In this document: positions 33,523 to 45,765 of the stretch, in pieces
How the letters are laid out: the number at the start of each line of letters is the position of its first letter
How positions within the stretch are numbered: the stretch's first letter is position 1
Origin: Anaspis maculata
Lineage: Eukaryota; Arthropoda; Insecta; Coleoptera; Scraptiidae
DNA length: 64,000 nucleotides
Direction of reading: 5' to 3'
NCBI GenBank assembly: GCA_949128115.1
Contig: OX421966.1
Location: 68,631,416 to 68,695,415, forward strand
Made by a program: the position numbers and the translations under genes
Notes under the pieces: generated by a model
Told to the model about the DNA's origin: nothing
Database searches by the model: none
Seen by the model: the letters and a program-made list of their open reading frames with translations, nothing else

Positions 33523-35472
33523 AAAAAATCACCGGCTATTTCAGCTGATGCATCCGCGAGTTCGATTGATCTTTTTTCAATCGAAACGCTAACAAAGTGT
33601 TCGGTAAATCCACGACCACGTCCAATTTTGTTGGTAAAAGTGAATCAGTGTTTAGGTTATGCGCTTTTGGATATGGCAGCTAAACAAAGCATTGCCGGAT
33701 GGAAACTTTACCAAAGATTGCTCGCTGACGGTCAAGTTTTTGAAACTACGAATCTGGATGTGACTCTAGCAGATGGTTCTAGAAGTTTTAGAGAAGTTTT
33801 GTACGCTTCCCTGAAGGTGACAGTAGAAGATCGTGTGATACCTACCACATTTTTGGTATTTCCTGAGGCCCAGACAAATCAGACGCCTTTAGGAATCGAC
33901 TTCATCCAAGATGCGGGTATCATTGTGAACGCTTCTGAGAAAACATGGTCATTTGTCGGTGGAAAAGAAAAGGTTTTCGAATTGCGATTTGAAGATTTCT
34001 TTTGTGAAACAGGAAAACCTGTAGAAGAGAGTCCAATGAAGATTTTTTCAGTTGGAACTTTGCGCGATGATGAGGGAGCCGCTCTTTCAGAAAAAGAAAA
34101 AGAAGCAATCAATGATTTGTTGAAAGCAAATTTCGAGATTTTTGGTCCTATTACGGAGGCGACGCCCTTCGCTGAGCACAAGATCGAAACCGGTAGCAAT
34201 AGCCCAATTGCTACTACCCCGTATTCGATGAGTACTCAAAAAAAAGAAATCTTGAAAAAGGAAATAGAAGAGATGTTGGATCAAGAAGTGATCGAGCCCT
34301 GTGAGTCACCATGGGCATTTCCAGTCATTCTAGTACCAAAAGGAAAAGATGGATGGAGAACGTGCGTGGACTACAGAAAGCTCAACGCCATCACCCAGAC
34401 CGACAAATATCCCTTACCACACTTGGAAGAATTACTACATTCTGCCAAAAGAACTTTGTATATGTCAAGTTTGGATTTGCGTTCCGGATATTGGCAAGTG
34501 GCAGTTCGAACCGAGGACAGAGACAAAACATGTTTCACTTCACCATTCGGCACTTTCCGTTTTCGACGCATGCCGTTTGGTTTGAAAAACGCTGGAGCCA
34601 CCTTCCAACGCTTGATGGACAGATTCCGAAATGGACTCGATGATGTGACGACATTCGCTTATTTGGACGATCTGATAGTGATTTCGGAAACCTTCGAGAA
34701 GCACATTCGCGATCTCGAGTTGGTCTTCAAGAGACTGAAGCTTTTCAAGTTGCGTGCTAAACGAAGTAAGTGTTTTTTTGCCAGATCAAGTATCAACTAT
34801 TTGGGACACGTCATAACCGAGGGTGGAATCAAGCCGAATGAAGAAAAAGTGTCTGCTATCGTGAAGATGCAAGAACCAAGAAACTTGAAGCAGTTGAAGA
34901 CTTTTATCCAAACTTGTTCCTGGTTTAGGAGGTTCATACCCAGTTTCTCGGAGAAATCATGCTCGTTGACCAGACTTCTAAAAAAGGATGTTGCTTAGGA
35001 ATGGGGAACTGCCCAGAGAGAATCGTTCAACGCGCTGAAAGATGCTCTGTCATCCGCACCCGTCCTATGTCAAGCTGATGAGAACAAACCGTTCGTGATT
35101 CGTACCGATGCAAGTGGATATGCGCTTGGAGCTGTTTTACTCCAGGGGGAGAAGGAAAACGAGAAACCGGTAGAGTACGCCAGTCGTCTTCTGACCCCAG
35201 CAGAGAGAAATTACGATACTACCCAGAGGGAGGCCTTAGCAGTGGTGTGGGCATGCAATAAGTTCCGAGGATATATCGATGGAAACGAAGTCAGAATTGG
35301 CTCTGATCATCAACCTCTAAAGTGGTTGTTAGCATTGAAGTCTCCAGCGGGAAGATTGGCCAGATGGGCCCTTGCTCTGCAGTCCTATAATCTGAAGATC
35401 GATTATATTCCCGGCAGATCGAACGTTGTCGCCGACACGTTGTCTAGGCCCGTAACAGACGAAAGCGAGTAG
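33523..35472 (+). pseudogene. pol: Ty3/gypsy pol: protease, reverse transcriptase, RNase H (two in-frame stops)
   Basis: In the gag frame. The protease region (about 33650-33920) shows LLDMAAKQSIAG, so the Asp-Thr-Gly active-site triplet of this family reads Asp-Met-Ala. The RT follows with PWAFPVILVPKGKDGWR, CVDYRKLN, SPFGTFRFRRMPFGL and the YLDD catalytic box (about 34658-34671). A TAG at 34996-34998 lies between RT and RNase H. The RNase H has TDASGYALGAVL, YDTTQREALAVVWA and SDHQPLKWLL. A further TAG ends this part at 35470-35472. All parts share frame 1. Confidence 0.85.
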
Positions 35473-36106
35473 GTAAGTTGTTGCTATACGGAACTGGATT
35501 TCCCACGCGACAAGATCGACGATTATCGTGAGAAACAACTGAATGATCCGGAGTTACGCAAGATTGTTCAGGCTTTTGAGCATCCCGACCAATCGGTCAC
35601 GAATTGGATGGACCGAGGATACTTCCTATCACAGGGGATCCTATACAGAAACGCCGACGAAGACGCCGAAGTTCCTCAATTGGTAATACCTCGTGAAGAA
35701 AGGAGATCTGTGATAGAAGAATATCACAATCATCCAATGGCAGGTCATTACGGCACTGAGAAAACGTTGTGGAAAATCACATCAAAGTACTTTTGGCCCG
35801 GAATGCGCCGAGATGTTGAGAGACATGTAAAGTCCTGCGTAGATTGCCAGCGATACAAAGTCAGCAATAACAAGCCAACAGGTCTATTGAGAACTCCGGT
35901 CGCATCTCAACGATTTGAAGTCGTCGCAATCGACCTTTTCGGACCGCTACCCGAAACCGATCAAGGAAATCGTTGGATCCTGATTAAAGAAGACACCGCC
36001 AGTAAATGGGTTGAGTTGTTTGCTTTGAAAGACGCTACCGCCGAGGCATGTGGTGAAGTTTTGATTGACGAAGTCTTTTTGAGATATGGAGTTCCGAGAA
36101 GACTTA

Positions 36107-38245
36107 TAGTCCGGATGTTAAGGTATAATACCATTCACTTTTATAACAAGCAATGCCACTTGGCATACCAGTTGCCGAGACCATATTTGACCGATTAAGA
36201 TCAGGAGCCAAAGTCGCAAGCGATGCAGGCGTCGTATACAGGGTGTCGTATAGAAAAAAGTAAAAAAATTTTATATCATTAACCAAACCAGATGGATTCA
36301 CGTGAATAGGCATATATAATCACAATATATTACCCATCAAGGGAGGGTCAACAGTTTTGGAAAATCTTAAGCGTTTTTGAAAAATTCAGGAGAAACAAAA
36401 TTTTCTTCTTGTATATTTTTTTATTGGTAAATCAGTGAAATTTGAAGATATCGGAGTGCAACTTGGTAGTTTTATTGCCAGTATTGTCTTGAATCAAAAA
36501 CGATCAGGAGCCAAATGCAAGGCCTGCTATTTCCTGAAATAGGACAGTCAACTTTTTTTTCTTTGCGACCGCCATTTTGAATCTCCGTTTTACTCAACAG
36601 TTAAAAAAGTGACAGCCGAATGTGAGATAGTTGACATTCAGTCACTCCATCATGAAAAGGATAGCCCTGAAGCAAGGTTAGGATCTCTTCGTTGAGAAAA
36701 CAGTGTTACCCAAGATTTTCATGGTAATACGCATTTGTAGTGCCTGTGATGGCTAATCAGAGGTTTGAAAGAGCAAAGTGAGTTCTTTATCACAATTCTA
36801 CATTCATTTTGAGAGTAATTACCAAAATTCTTGATGATCGGTCCAAAGGTAAACTTTTGATGGCTTGCTGAACAAAATAGTTGGCGCTTTTTGCTGAGAA
36901 ATGCAAAAAAAATCGGGCAGCCATTATCATGTGTCCCTCACTAAGAGAAGGCTGTTGGAAAAACCGAAACCAATCAACGCTGAAATGTTTTGGGAGAGTC
37001 AACCCTATATTCTTGAGCCATAAAATGTTAGACACATGCGTCCCGTTGTTAAAGAGAAGACATGAAAGACTTGCATGCAGAAAGTTTTTTCCAAGTTCCG
37101 AGCCACGTACTATTTTCAGAAAGCTACGAAAATTTTGTCTCTGGACCGATGATGATGAATTTTGGTACTTAATCTCAAAATGGATGTAATATTGTTATAC
37201 ATCAACTTTTGGTGGGTTTCTGAATAAAATATGTGAATAAGAACTTTGAATTTTTTTCTGCATGCACGCCTTCCATGTCTTCTCTCTGGCAACCGGACGC
37301 ATGTGCCTAACATTTATTGGCTCAAGAATATAGGCTTCAATCTCACAAAACATTTCAGCGTTGATTGGTTTTAGTTTTTGCGATAGCCTTCTCTTAGTGA
37401 GGAATAACATGGTAATGATTGCCCAATTTTTTTATGCATTTTCCTCTGAAAGCGCCACATATTTGGTTCAGCAAACCACCAAAAGTTCACCTTTGGACCG
37501 ATGATGATGATTTATGTTATTTCGTTTCAAAATGAATGTAGTATTGTGACAAAGCACTCACTTTGCTCTTTCAAATGTCTCATTAGCCATCACAGGGGCT
37601 GCAAAGGGGTATTACCATGAAAACCTTGGGTGACAATGTTTTCTAGACGAAGACACCCTTACCTTGTTTCAAGGCTATCTTTTTCGTGATAGCGTGACTG
37701 GATGCCAACATTCTTACATTCGACTGTCACTTTTCTAACTGTTGAGTAAAACGGAGAATCAAGATGGCGGTCGCGAAGAAAAAAAAAGTTGACTGTCTTA
37801 CTTCTGGAAATAGCAGGCCTTGCATTTGGCTCCTGATCGTTTTTGATTCATGACAATACTCGCCGTGAACCTACCAAGTTGCACTTCGATATCTTGAAAA
37901 TTCACTGATTCACCGAGAAATAAAATATTCAGAAGAAAATTCAGTTTTTCAGGAATATTACAGGAACCGCTCAAGATTTTCCAAAACTGTTAACTCTTTC
38001 TCGAAGAGTGATAAATTGTGGATATATATGCCTATTCACGTCAATCCATCCGGTTTGGCTCGTGATATACGAATTTTTCACTTTTTTTCTATACGACACC
38101 CTGTATACGACGCCTGCATCACTTACGACTTTGGCTCCTGATCTTAATCGGTCGAACATGGTCCCGGAAACAGGTATGCCAAGTGGCATTGCTTGTTATG
38201 AAAGTGAAGAGTGCCCCTCAAATTTTGACCTTAGCGTCCGGACTA
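36107..38245. mobile_element. 2.1-kb palindromic foldback inserted in integrase
   Basis: Termini TAGTCCGGATGTTAAGG and CCTTAG-CGTCCGGACTA. TTA flanks both sides (36104-36106 and 38246-38248), and joining across one TTA restores the integrase frame. The arms pair over nearly the whole element: AGATCAGGAGCCAAAGTCG with its complement near 38124-38140, GCGACCGCCATTTTGAATCTCC with its partner near 37755-37780, and an axis near 37150. It carries one GATGCAGGCGTCGTATACAGGGT unit per arm. That makes it a short relative of the foldback at 14711-20231. Confidence 0.85.
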
Positions 38246-39070
38246 TTATATCCGATAACGGTGTACAATTTGTATGTTCTATATTACAATATATTTCTGA
38301 GTGTTTCGATATTTCTCAAACCCTTACTCCCTTGTACCATCCCGAAGCCAATCCGGTTGAACGAAAAAATCGAGACCTAAAAACGCAACTCGCCATTTTA
38401 GTGCGAAATCAGCATTTCGTTTGGGACGAGCAAATCCCAACAATCCGCTTTGCGATGAATTCTACCCTAACTGTTGCTACTGGTTATTCTCCCGCGCAAT
38501 TAACTTTTGGTCGAGAGCTGAGAACCTTTTCCGACGCTCGCCGCGACTTCTCTACGATTGTTCAAAACCTGAACTCCGTTGCGGAGGTCACTCCGTATCT
38601 TCTAACGGTCGCCGAGACAATGAAACGCGTACGAGAGAATCAAGAGAAACAACAAGATGCCAGAAAGTCTTACGCGGACCTTCACCGCAAAGAAGCCCCA
38701 AATTTTCAGATCAACGAGGAAGTCTTAGTAAAAACACATTTGCTAAGTAACGCCAGTAAAGGGGAAACTTCCAAGTTTTTCCCTCGACGTGACGGTCCAT
38801 ACATAATCAAGGAGAAAGTATCATCCGTCACTTACGAAATTGCGTGCCCGACGCAGCCCCAGGTGTCCTTAGGGCGATACCATGTGTCAGACCTGACACG
38901 CTTTGTCCCCGAAGTGCGAGACACCGGAGAAGAAATCGTAGTTGCGCCTACTCGTCCTTTGAAGAAACGAGGGCGCCCGAAAAAGGAAATGTCAGTTCCT
39001 GGACCTGTCGCAACTACGCCAGTCCTAGTCAACAACGTCGACGACGTCCCGTCTACGCGTCCTGACAGTT

Positions 39071-39084
39071 CCAGAGGGGGAGGC
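39071..39084 (+). other. Polypurine tract
   Basis: AGAGGGGGAGG sits directly before the 3' LTR start at 39085, in the expected position for plus-strand priming. Confidence 0.8.
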
Positions 39085-39466
39085 TGTAACACCTCACCTA
39101 CTAGCACCTTGACGAAACGTCACTCCCGTCGCCCATTGCGGTTTGCAGACTGACGGGGAGACGAGCAGTTGAACTCATGGTAAGCAGCGAGACAGTCGTT
39201 TTGGTTTTGTTTAAATCATTTCGCTCTTCCCAGTCTCACAGTTTTCAACCCGTCTAATTCCCTTGTTCCTTTCAGTTTGTGAAGCCGAGAATCAACGCCC
39301 CTCCCTGACCAAGAGGACCACCTACGCCGTTAAATTACTCGAATACCTACCTTTTCGTTGTAGCAGAGTGCGACGAATAAACTACTTCATTTGTTTTGTG
39401 TTAATGGTGCATCTTTTATACCATGGCCCTCTCGCTCTAAGCTAGCCAAAAGGAGCAGCTCCTACA
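39085..39466 (+). repeat. 3' LTR of Ty3/gypsy retrotransposon
   Basis: Matches 31983-32312 almost base for base, apart from a 52-bp segment (GCAGACTGACGGGGAGACG onward) present only here. Ends CTACA followed by the ATCT duplication. The low divergence between LTRs suggests a fairly recent insertion. Confidence 0.9.
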
Positions 39467-40813
39467 ATCTTCTTGCTATAACTAGGTTTTCACACAAGGT
39501 TTTCAGGGATAATGGACGACTCGACGACTTTTTTGATCACACGTTATAACAGCGACTCGGCCTAACATTAACCTTAATCTTCGGTAGCGGAACCCAGTGC
39601 AAGAATGCAATGCGCGAAGAAAAAACCAAAAGCTCGTGTAATGTGGAAATTCCGGTCGACACATTCGAAACCCTTTCGATTTCACTTACAGTTCCTTTCT
39701 GGAGATTAAGGGCGGGTGGTGGTGGTGGTGTTATGGCATTAATTTTCACGATACTCAAACTCGTACATTCATTATACGCCACTTCAGTGGTTTTTTTCGT
39801 GTGCGGCTGAGCGTTTGCTACCGCGTTGATGGAAAGCTTTCGAGGGCCCAAGTCGCTTATCGCGGTCCCATCGATGGAACTCTTGATGTCGTGATTGTCA
39901 CGGCAGAGGGCGTGGATGCCGGTCATCAGTCATAACTTGCGCGGTCTATTTGGGTCCCTCTATCGCGGTGCGGGGCCCCCATAGGAGAACTGACCGGCAA
40001 GGTTCGCGTGACTGTCTCTCTATCTCTCCGGCAAAATTATACACATTGTTTACGGGTCAACTGTTATTTGTCACATGTCCGTGATTTCATAACGCATTAC
40101 CCCATTATGTGGCTCGCGCGGGCGCGCCGCCCCCTTTCCCGTTGCGTCTCTTCGTGTCCTCGCATAAGGGTCAGTATAGGTACACCTTTACGATGTTTCC
40201 ATTAATTTCGCTATTCCGAGGAAGTGCGGTGTATGATAAAAAAAGTTTTCCTTGGTATAATCAGGGCTGTAAGGAAAATCGTGATGGAGTAGAGTTTTTT
40301 TTTGTCTTATTATGTTGTAGATGATAGATTAGCTAAAAGCTCTCAAGTATTTGCATAAGTAGGAGTAGGTATACACTCACATCACATGGAATCGTCCCTG
40401 ATCCTAGATTTAGATACAGGCTAAGTCTACTTTTGCAATCGTCCAAACTTCGACGAATAAAAAAGTTAATGATTCACAAAGACATCACCATTGAAGCTTC
40501 TATAGATAGATTTGGCGATCTTCTGGAGATCACTCCACCATAATTTTGCTCGACCATTATCATAATCACAATATATGTATTTTCACCATCAAAATGTACG
40601 TGGCTGTCAAAATAAAAATAAGTACAAATAGTCAAATACAACAAAATAACATATCACAATTTATCAAACACTGAAATACTGATCAAGAGACCGAACAACG
40701 GAAGTACTCTTCGAAACTATAGATGGAATTTCGTGGCAGCAAGACTTTCACAGACCCCCTGAACAATGGTAGTGGGTGCAGCTCCATTTCGAATGGAAGA
40801 TGATTATGAAACT
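39467..40813. other. Unassigned sequence
   Basis: No recognised coding region. A (GGT)n-like run near 39715-39730 and a GC-rich patch around 39960-40145 are the only compositional features. This may be host intergenic DNA. Confidence 0.4.
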
Positions 40814-41131
40814 TCACCGCCCAGTAGTCAAAAGTTTGCGTCTTCTTGATGATGGAGTGGGATCTGCAGTGCTTCTCTCTTCCTGGTGGTTGTTATCACG
40901 AATGTATCTGTGATGTTCTTCATGTACACGTTCCACGCAGTAATATATTATGTAGATGCTGAGGATGGTGAGTATACCGCTCTGCCGAAATGCGTCTCTG
41001 CAACTTTCCAATGGTCCAAGGCTAAGGAGGATCCGCAAGGCTCTCTTCTGCTGGATGAACACCCTCTGGGCCCCCGACGAAGCTTGCCACAGGAAGATGC
41101 CATAGGAAGCCACACCATGAAAGTTTGCCAA
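40814..41131 (-). pseudogene. LINE (Jockey/CR1-like) RT C-terminal remnant
   Basis: The 105-codon minus-strand frame shows FHGVASYGIFLWQASS, FIQQKRALRI and ESCRDAFRQSGILTILSIYI. This is the typical segment after the RT domain in Jockey/CR1-type elements (SYGI.FWG..., QKRA.R.I, GILT..S.YI). No complete ORF. It probably belongs to the same element as the remnants at 42583-44133, separated by a palindrome and a deletion. Confidence 0.65.
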
Positions 41132-41230
41132 GTAGGCTAGATACTCTTGCTACAGAAACCGTTGAGACCCTCACCATACGTCGTATACTGTGGAGCGCCG
41201 AAGATAGTCCCTTGCACAGTTGATCTTTTC

Positions 41231-41642
41231 AAAATCTGTCGCAATTGTTTGCCGCTACGATGATTTCATTCAAATATATACCCAAAACTACCCATTCAAC
41301 TACCCCTCCAATATCGCATAGCCTTTACCTTGATGCGTGTAAGGTCATCGCGAAATCATTTTGAACTTATTCAATCGCACCTTCTCTGAGCTTCCAAATG
41401 GGGTATTGCATACCTTTTACTAAAAGGGCGATTTCTAGGGGTAGTTTCAGGAAAGGTTTTGTACTATCATCGTAGAAAACACCATCATTTCAATGAAACG
41501 GTTAGTAGGCAAAAGTTCTTTCAACTCGTAAATAACGAATCAAGGTAGAGGCTATGCTATATTGGAGGGGTAGTTGAAGGGGTAGTTTCGGGTAGATATG
41601 TGGATGAAATCATCGTAGCGGCAAACTATTGCGACAGATTTT
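41231..41642. repeat. Imperfect palindrome inside the LINE remnant
   Basis: AAAATCTGTCGCAATTGTTT through CTTTACCTTG (about 41231-41333) is read back at about 41537-41642 (CAAGGTAGAGGC ... GCGACAGATTTT). The pairing covers about 100 bases per arm. It is probably another foldback insertion. Its true ends were not determined, although CACCCTGTATATGA near 42276-42289 could be one terminus. Confidence 0.55.
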
Positions 41643-42582
41643 TAAAAAATCCAAACAAATGAGGTATTGCGGAAGTACTGGTTTTTTAAAGGGTAGTTCT
41701 TTTTTCGAGAGGTTAGCTACTGTTGGGATGACCTACGTAAAGGGTCATCGTGGTGCATCACTTTTTTAGTTGAACAGTTGAAAAAGAGTTTTTTGGAATT
41801 TTCATCTATTGCATGTCTTATCATACCAACCCTGTCCCTTGAAGTCAAGGGGCGGTTTTTAGGGAGCTGTACGTGTGGGGTCATCCTAGTATACTTATTT
41901 CAATCCAATTATTGATGAGTACTTTTCTTAGGCCTTTTAAATGAAGCATTGCATATCTTGTTGTGAGACGGTGTCCCAAAAGGGGTAGTTTCTAGGGGAT
42001 GTGGAGGCTCAAATGAAAATCTGCGTAAGTAAATTCAATATGGACGCCAATTGAAAACAAACAATGTCTCTATTTCTTTTTCTTAATCAGAAAGTGCATT
42101 TTTCAGAAAATTGAGCACAATTTTTTGAAAAAAAAAAGTTGGGGTCAAAATTCCAAAACCGTTTCGGCATAATGATTCAACCTTTCAAAAGCACGCGATA
42201 GAAAAAATCTCGGACTTTTTTTTCGAAAGTTGCACAAGGTGCAAGATTGCTCATATCTGCACGCTCTCCGTTGGCACCCTGTATATGACAAATTGTGCAA
42301 TCAAACTTATCATCAATACCAGCACTCGATAGTCAAAGAAATAATCTTTCCTCACATGCCTGAATTTCTGGAATCCGTCAGTAATTTTTTGAGCTATCTC
42401 GATTTGAAAACGCACCTAATTTTTAGGTGTTGCAGTTCAATTGTCAAGCAGTTTAGATTATGAAAAGGACTGGTCCCAAAATGGATCCTTGTGGAACACC
42501 ATATTTGTTTTCAGCCTCCTTGGACATCTCTCCAAGCCAGCTCACGCTCTGCCTTCAACCAGCTAAATAGGAACTTAGCAAA

Positions 42583-43640
42583 TCATGTGGCTTGCCCCTG
42601 ATGCTGTGTTAGTAAAGTTTTCTCAGTAGATCTGCCCTTTCTGTAACTATGCTGAGCCTCATTGAAGAGATTGTACTTCTCGAAGAACCCAACAATGGAA
42701 TTCTTGTTTACGGTTTCAAAGATCTTGGAGACTTCTAGTAGAATCGATATTGGCCTGAAGTTACTTGGTGTATCCTTGTCGCCCTTTTTATGTATTGGGA
42801 CGACTTTCGCTAGTTTTAGTTCCGTGGAGAACTTTCCGTCATCAAGGCATCGGTTGATCACCAATGCAAGTGAATATGCCATATTTCACCATCCACGTTC
42901 TTCAGAAGTCCTACCGACGCTCCAAATATATATCCTTGCTTTTTGTCCGTTTTGGACCTCTAATTATGTGTTGTACATGCTGCTCGTCACTTGACCCATA
43001 AAGCACTACCTGCCATTATCAAAATTTGGTGAAATCGATGTTGTTCTTCGAGATGTATTGACATTTTTAATCTTGTTGATGGTGTTTTCTGGAACGCCGA
43101 CGAAAAAATTGTCAAAGTCCTCCGTAGTCAATATTCCATCATATCTTTCTCTGGTCTTGCTTCTGTTTGTTTCCCGATTTATAACGGCCCATAGGCCTAT
43201 CGCACGTTGCTCGTTCTTGGAATTCAGAATAAAGTCCTCGTTTTCTTGTCTTATAACTTTCAACAATTTTTCTTTGTGAGCTTTCCTGTAGGCTCTGTAC
43301 AGTTCTTTCGATTCTTCATCACCCCTGGCAGGTCAGTGCCATCCAATTGTTTTCTAAGTTTAACGAGAAATTTATTGTTGCACCAGGTTGGTTTCGTCAT
43401 TCGTTTTTTTACTTCGATTTTTTGAAGAGGAAAACAGTGATTGAAGATTTCAAGAGAAACGTCATGAAAACGCTTATAGGCCGCTTGCGAGTCTCCATCT
43501 CTCAACAATGTCGTCTAATCTACCAAGCAGGGATCACCTACCAAGATTATTTGATATCTGGAGAGATCTATCGAGGTTTTCGTTTCTCTTCTAGTTTCTA
43601 TGTGGTGTTTCAGCTTTGCTTCATTTGAATGGCTTCCGTG
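42583..43640 (-). pseudogene. LINE remnant: endonuclease-RT linker and RT N-terminal region
   Basis: Three minus-strand frames succeed one another. 43508-43260 has AYKRFHDV, FNHCFPLQK and KPTWCNNKFL; 43266-43006 has FNDFF-like DFDNFFVGV; 42882-42583 has LKLAKVVPIHKKGD, NFRPISIL and SYRKGRST. They match, in order, the linker and RT motifs of Jockey/CR1-type ORF2. The palm with the catalytic DD box is missing. Frames are broken between segments. Confidence 0.7.
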
Positions 43641-43830
43641 AGTTGACAAGATTATTCCTTAATGATCCGAGATGTGCAAATTTTGGACAACACATGTGTA
43701 GTCTATACTGTTTGTGTACCTAAATATTGTCTATGCACGATGATCTGTAAGTTGTTTTTCTTGATGCCTCGCTTGTAGTTCTATACTCAGTTCGTAGCTT
43801 CCCATCGATTCCATCAGCTGTTTGGCATCT

Positions 43831-44133
43831 TCAGTAGTCCTCTATTCTCTTTCCAAGATGATTCGTCAATTTGTCGGACAACACTTTCTCCTTAATCACT
43901 GCTTTTCTTTCTTGCAAAACCTGGCTGCATTTCAAATTCATGCAAGCACTCACTTCATTGTTCTCTTGTTTTTCGGCGGTTCTTGTTCTTGAATCCTTCT
44001 TCAGGCCTTCGCTGATGATGCCGTCAGGCAGTCCTCCCCCGGAGTACACCTTCACCAGGATTTCAATCAATTCTTGCTTCTTGAGTTTGTTTAATTCTAC
44101 CAGCAGCTGCGACTCGATGCTATTCGTCGCCAT
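43831..44133 (-). pseudogene. Possible ORF1 start of the same LINE
   Basis: The open frame extends upstream into the GGAA array, but the biological start is probably the ATG at 44133 (MATNSIESQLLVELNKLKKQ). The Leu/Lys-rich helix with ELIEIL and the later CMNLKCSQVLQE segment resemble the N-terminus of LINE gag-like ORF1 proteins. The assignment is tentative. It lies 5' of the ORF2 remnants in the same orientation. Confidence 0.4.
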
Positions 44134-45765
44134 TGTTGTGCTAGCGTAACAGAAACGAATTTCCCCTTGAAGAATTTCACCGGAACCAATTTCCCGGAAA
44201 TAATTTCCTCTGGAAGGAATTTCCCTGAAATGAAGTCCACCGGAATGAACTTCCCTCGGAAGTAATTTCCCCTGGAAGGAATTCCGCCAGCGGGAATTCC
44301 ACCGGAATAAAGTTCCCTCGGGAATAATTTCTTTTCGAAGGAATTTCTCTGGAATTAGCTCCACCGGAATGAACTCTCTCGAAAATAATTTCCTCCGGAA
44401 GAAATTTCCTCAGAATCAATTCCACCGCAATGAACTTCCATCGGTAATGATTTCGCTTGGACGGAACAGTATCTCAAAACACAATATCCAATTTCCTCCT
44501 TCTTCTAGGACGTGACCGGATAATTCATCGCCAAATAATATTTTGCCCATTTCCTCAGCTTCAATATGTCCCTTTGTGTTTTCTCCTTGCCTTTAGAACG
44601 TAAGGCCCCTTTTGCAGTCTTTTGTTATCAAGAGCTTCATTCGGCCCCCACTATCCTGTCTTCAATGTATTTTGAAGCCCTGCTGAGCTCCCTTACATTT
44701 TTCATGACTTCCGGAGCAGCAAGCAACGTTATGCCGTCATTCATGTTTGGAGCCCTATCGGGCCCCGTTGTGTCTTCAAGCGTAGCTGGAGTCCTGTTGA
44801 GCTTCTTCATGTTTTTTCTTGGTTTTCGGAGTAGAGGTGTTATCCAGGCTCCAGTGGCCCCCTTATTGGGCCTTCAATTTGATTTGAAGCCCTGCTGAGC
44901 CCCCTTGCATTTTTATTCACTCTCAGAGGCTGGTAATCAGTAATCACTAATCACTCTTCTGCCATCATATTATTCGGAGTCTTTTGGGGCCCCATTGGGT
45001 CCTCAAATGTAGTTGGAGCCCTGATATGAGTCCCCGTATGTGTTTTTGTGGCATTCAGAATTCCAGTGAGCCACTTTCTGCCTGCTTTTATTTTACAGAG
45101 CTTCATTGGACCCCTTTGTCATTTCTTTATGACTTTCGAAGCTCTATCGGACCTCTTGTGCCTTCTCCAAACTAAATGTGTAGTTTTGAGCCTTAATCAG
45201 CTCACTTATGATTTCTTTGGCTTTTAGAGTACCAGTGAACCCCGTTCCGCCTTCTTTTATTATATAGAGCCCCTTGGGTCCCCTTGTATAATCAATATCG
45301 TCTGAAGCCCTACCGAACCCCCTTGCATTTTCGCGTGGCGTTCGGATTTCTCTTGAGCCCCTTTCACCGTAATGTGTCATCGTTTGGAGACCTAATGAGC
45401 CCCCTTATGGTTTTTTTGTAGCTTCCAGATTTCCAGTACTAAGCCTCCTTTTGTCTCCTTTTGTCATATCAAGCCCCCTGCCCCCTTGTGTCGCCAATAT
45501 CGTTTGAAGCCTTACTGAGCCACCTTGCATTTTTCCGTGGCTCTCAAATTTCTGTTGTGGACCCCCTTGTGCCCTCATATGTCATTTGGAGCCCTGATGA
45601 GCTTAGGTTTTTTCGTAACTTTTAGAGCTCCAGTAAGCCCCCTTTTGCATTATTTTGTTCAGGGCTTCATTGGGCCCCCACGTGGTTTTTCCATGGCTTT
45701 CGGAGCTCAATGGGGTTCGGTGAATTGATTTTGAGGGAAATCCAATTAAACGGAATTTATATATA

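Larger units (their letters stand above)
35473..39153 (+). pseudogene. pol: Ty3/gypsy integrase, split by a foldback insertion
   Basis: The N-terminal part (to 36106) has the HHCC zinc domain (HNHPMAGHYGTEKT ... CVDCQRYK), the first catalytic Asp in VVAIDLFGPLP, and ends at YGVPRRLI. A 2139-bp element then intervenes. The integrase resumes at 38248 with ISDNGVQF (second Asp), HPEANPVERKNRDLK (catalytic Glu) and a GPYIIKEKV GPY/F module. It runs to a stop at 39153 inside the 3' LTR. The insertion plus its 3-bp duplication is a multiple of three, but stops within it interrupt translation. Confidence 0.85.

Noticed and set aside
43831..44364. 177-codon ORF taken at full length
   Set aside because: The first 77 codons translate the GGAA-rich terminal array. 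Only the part from the ATG at 44133 resembles a LINE ORF1.
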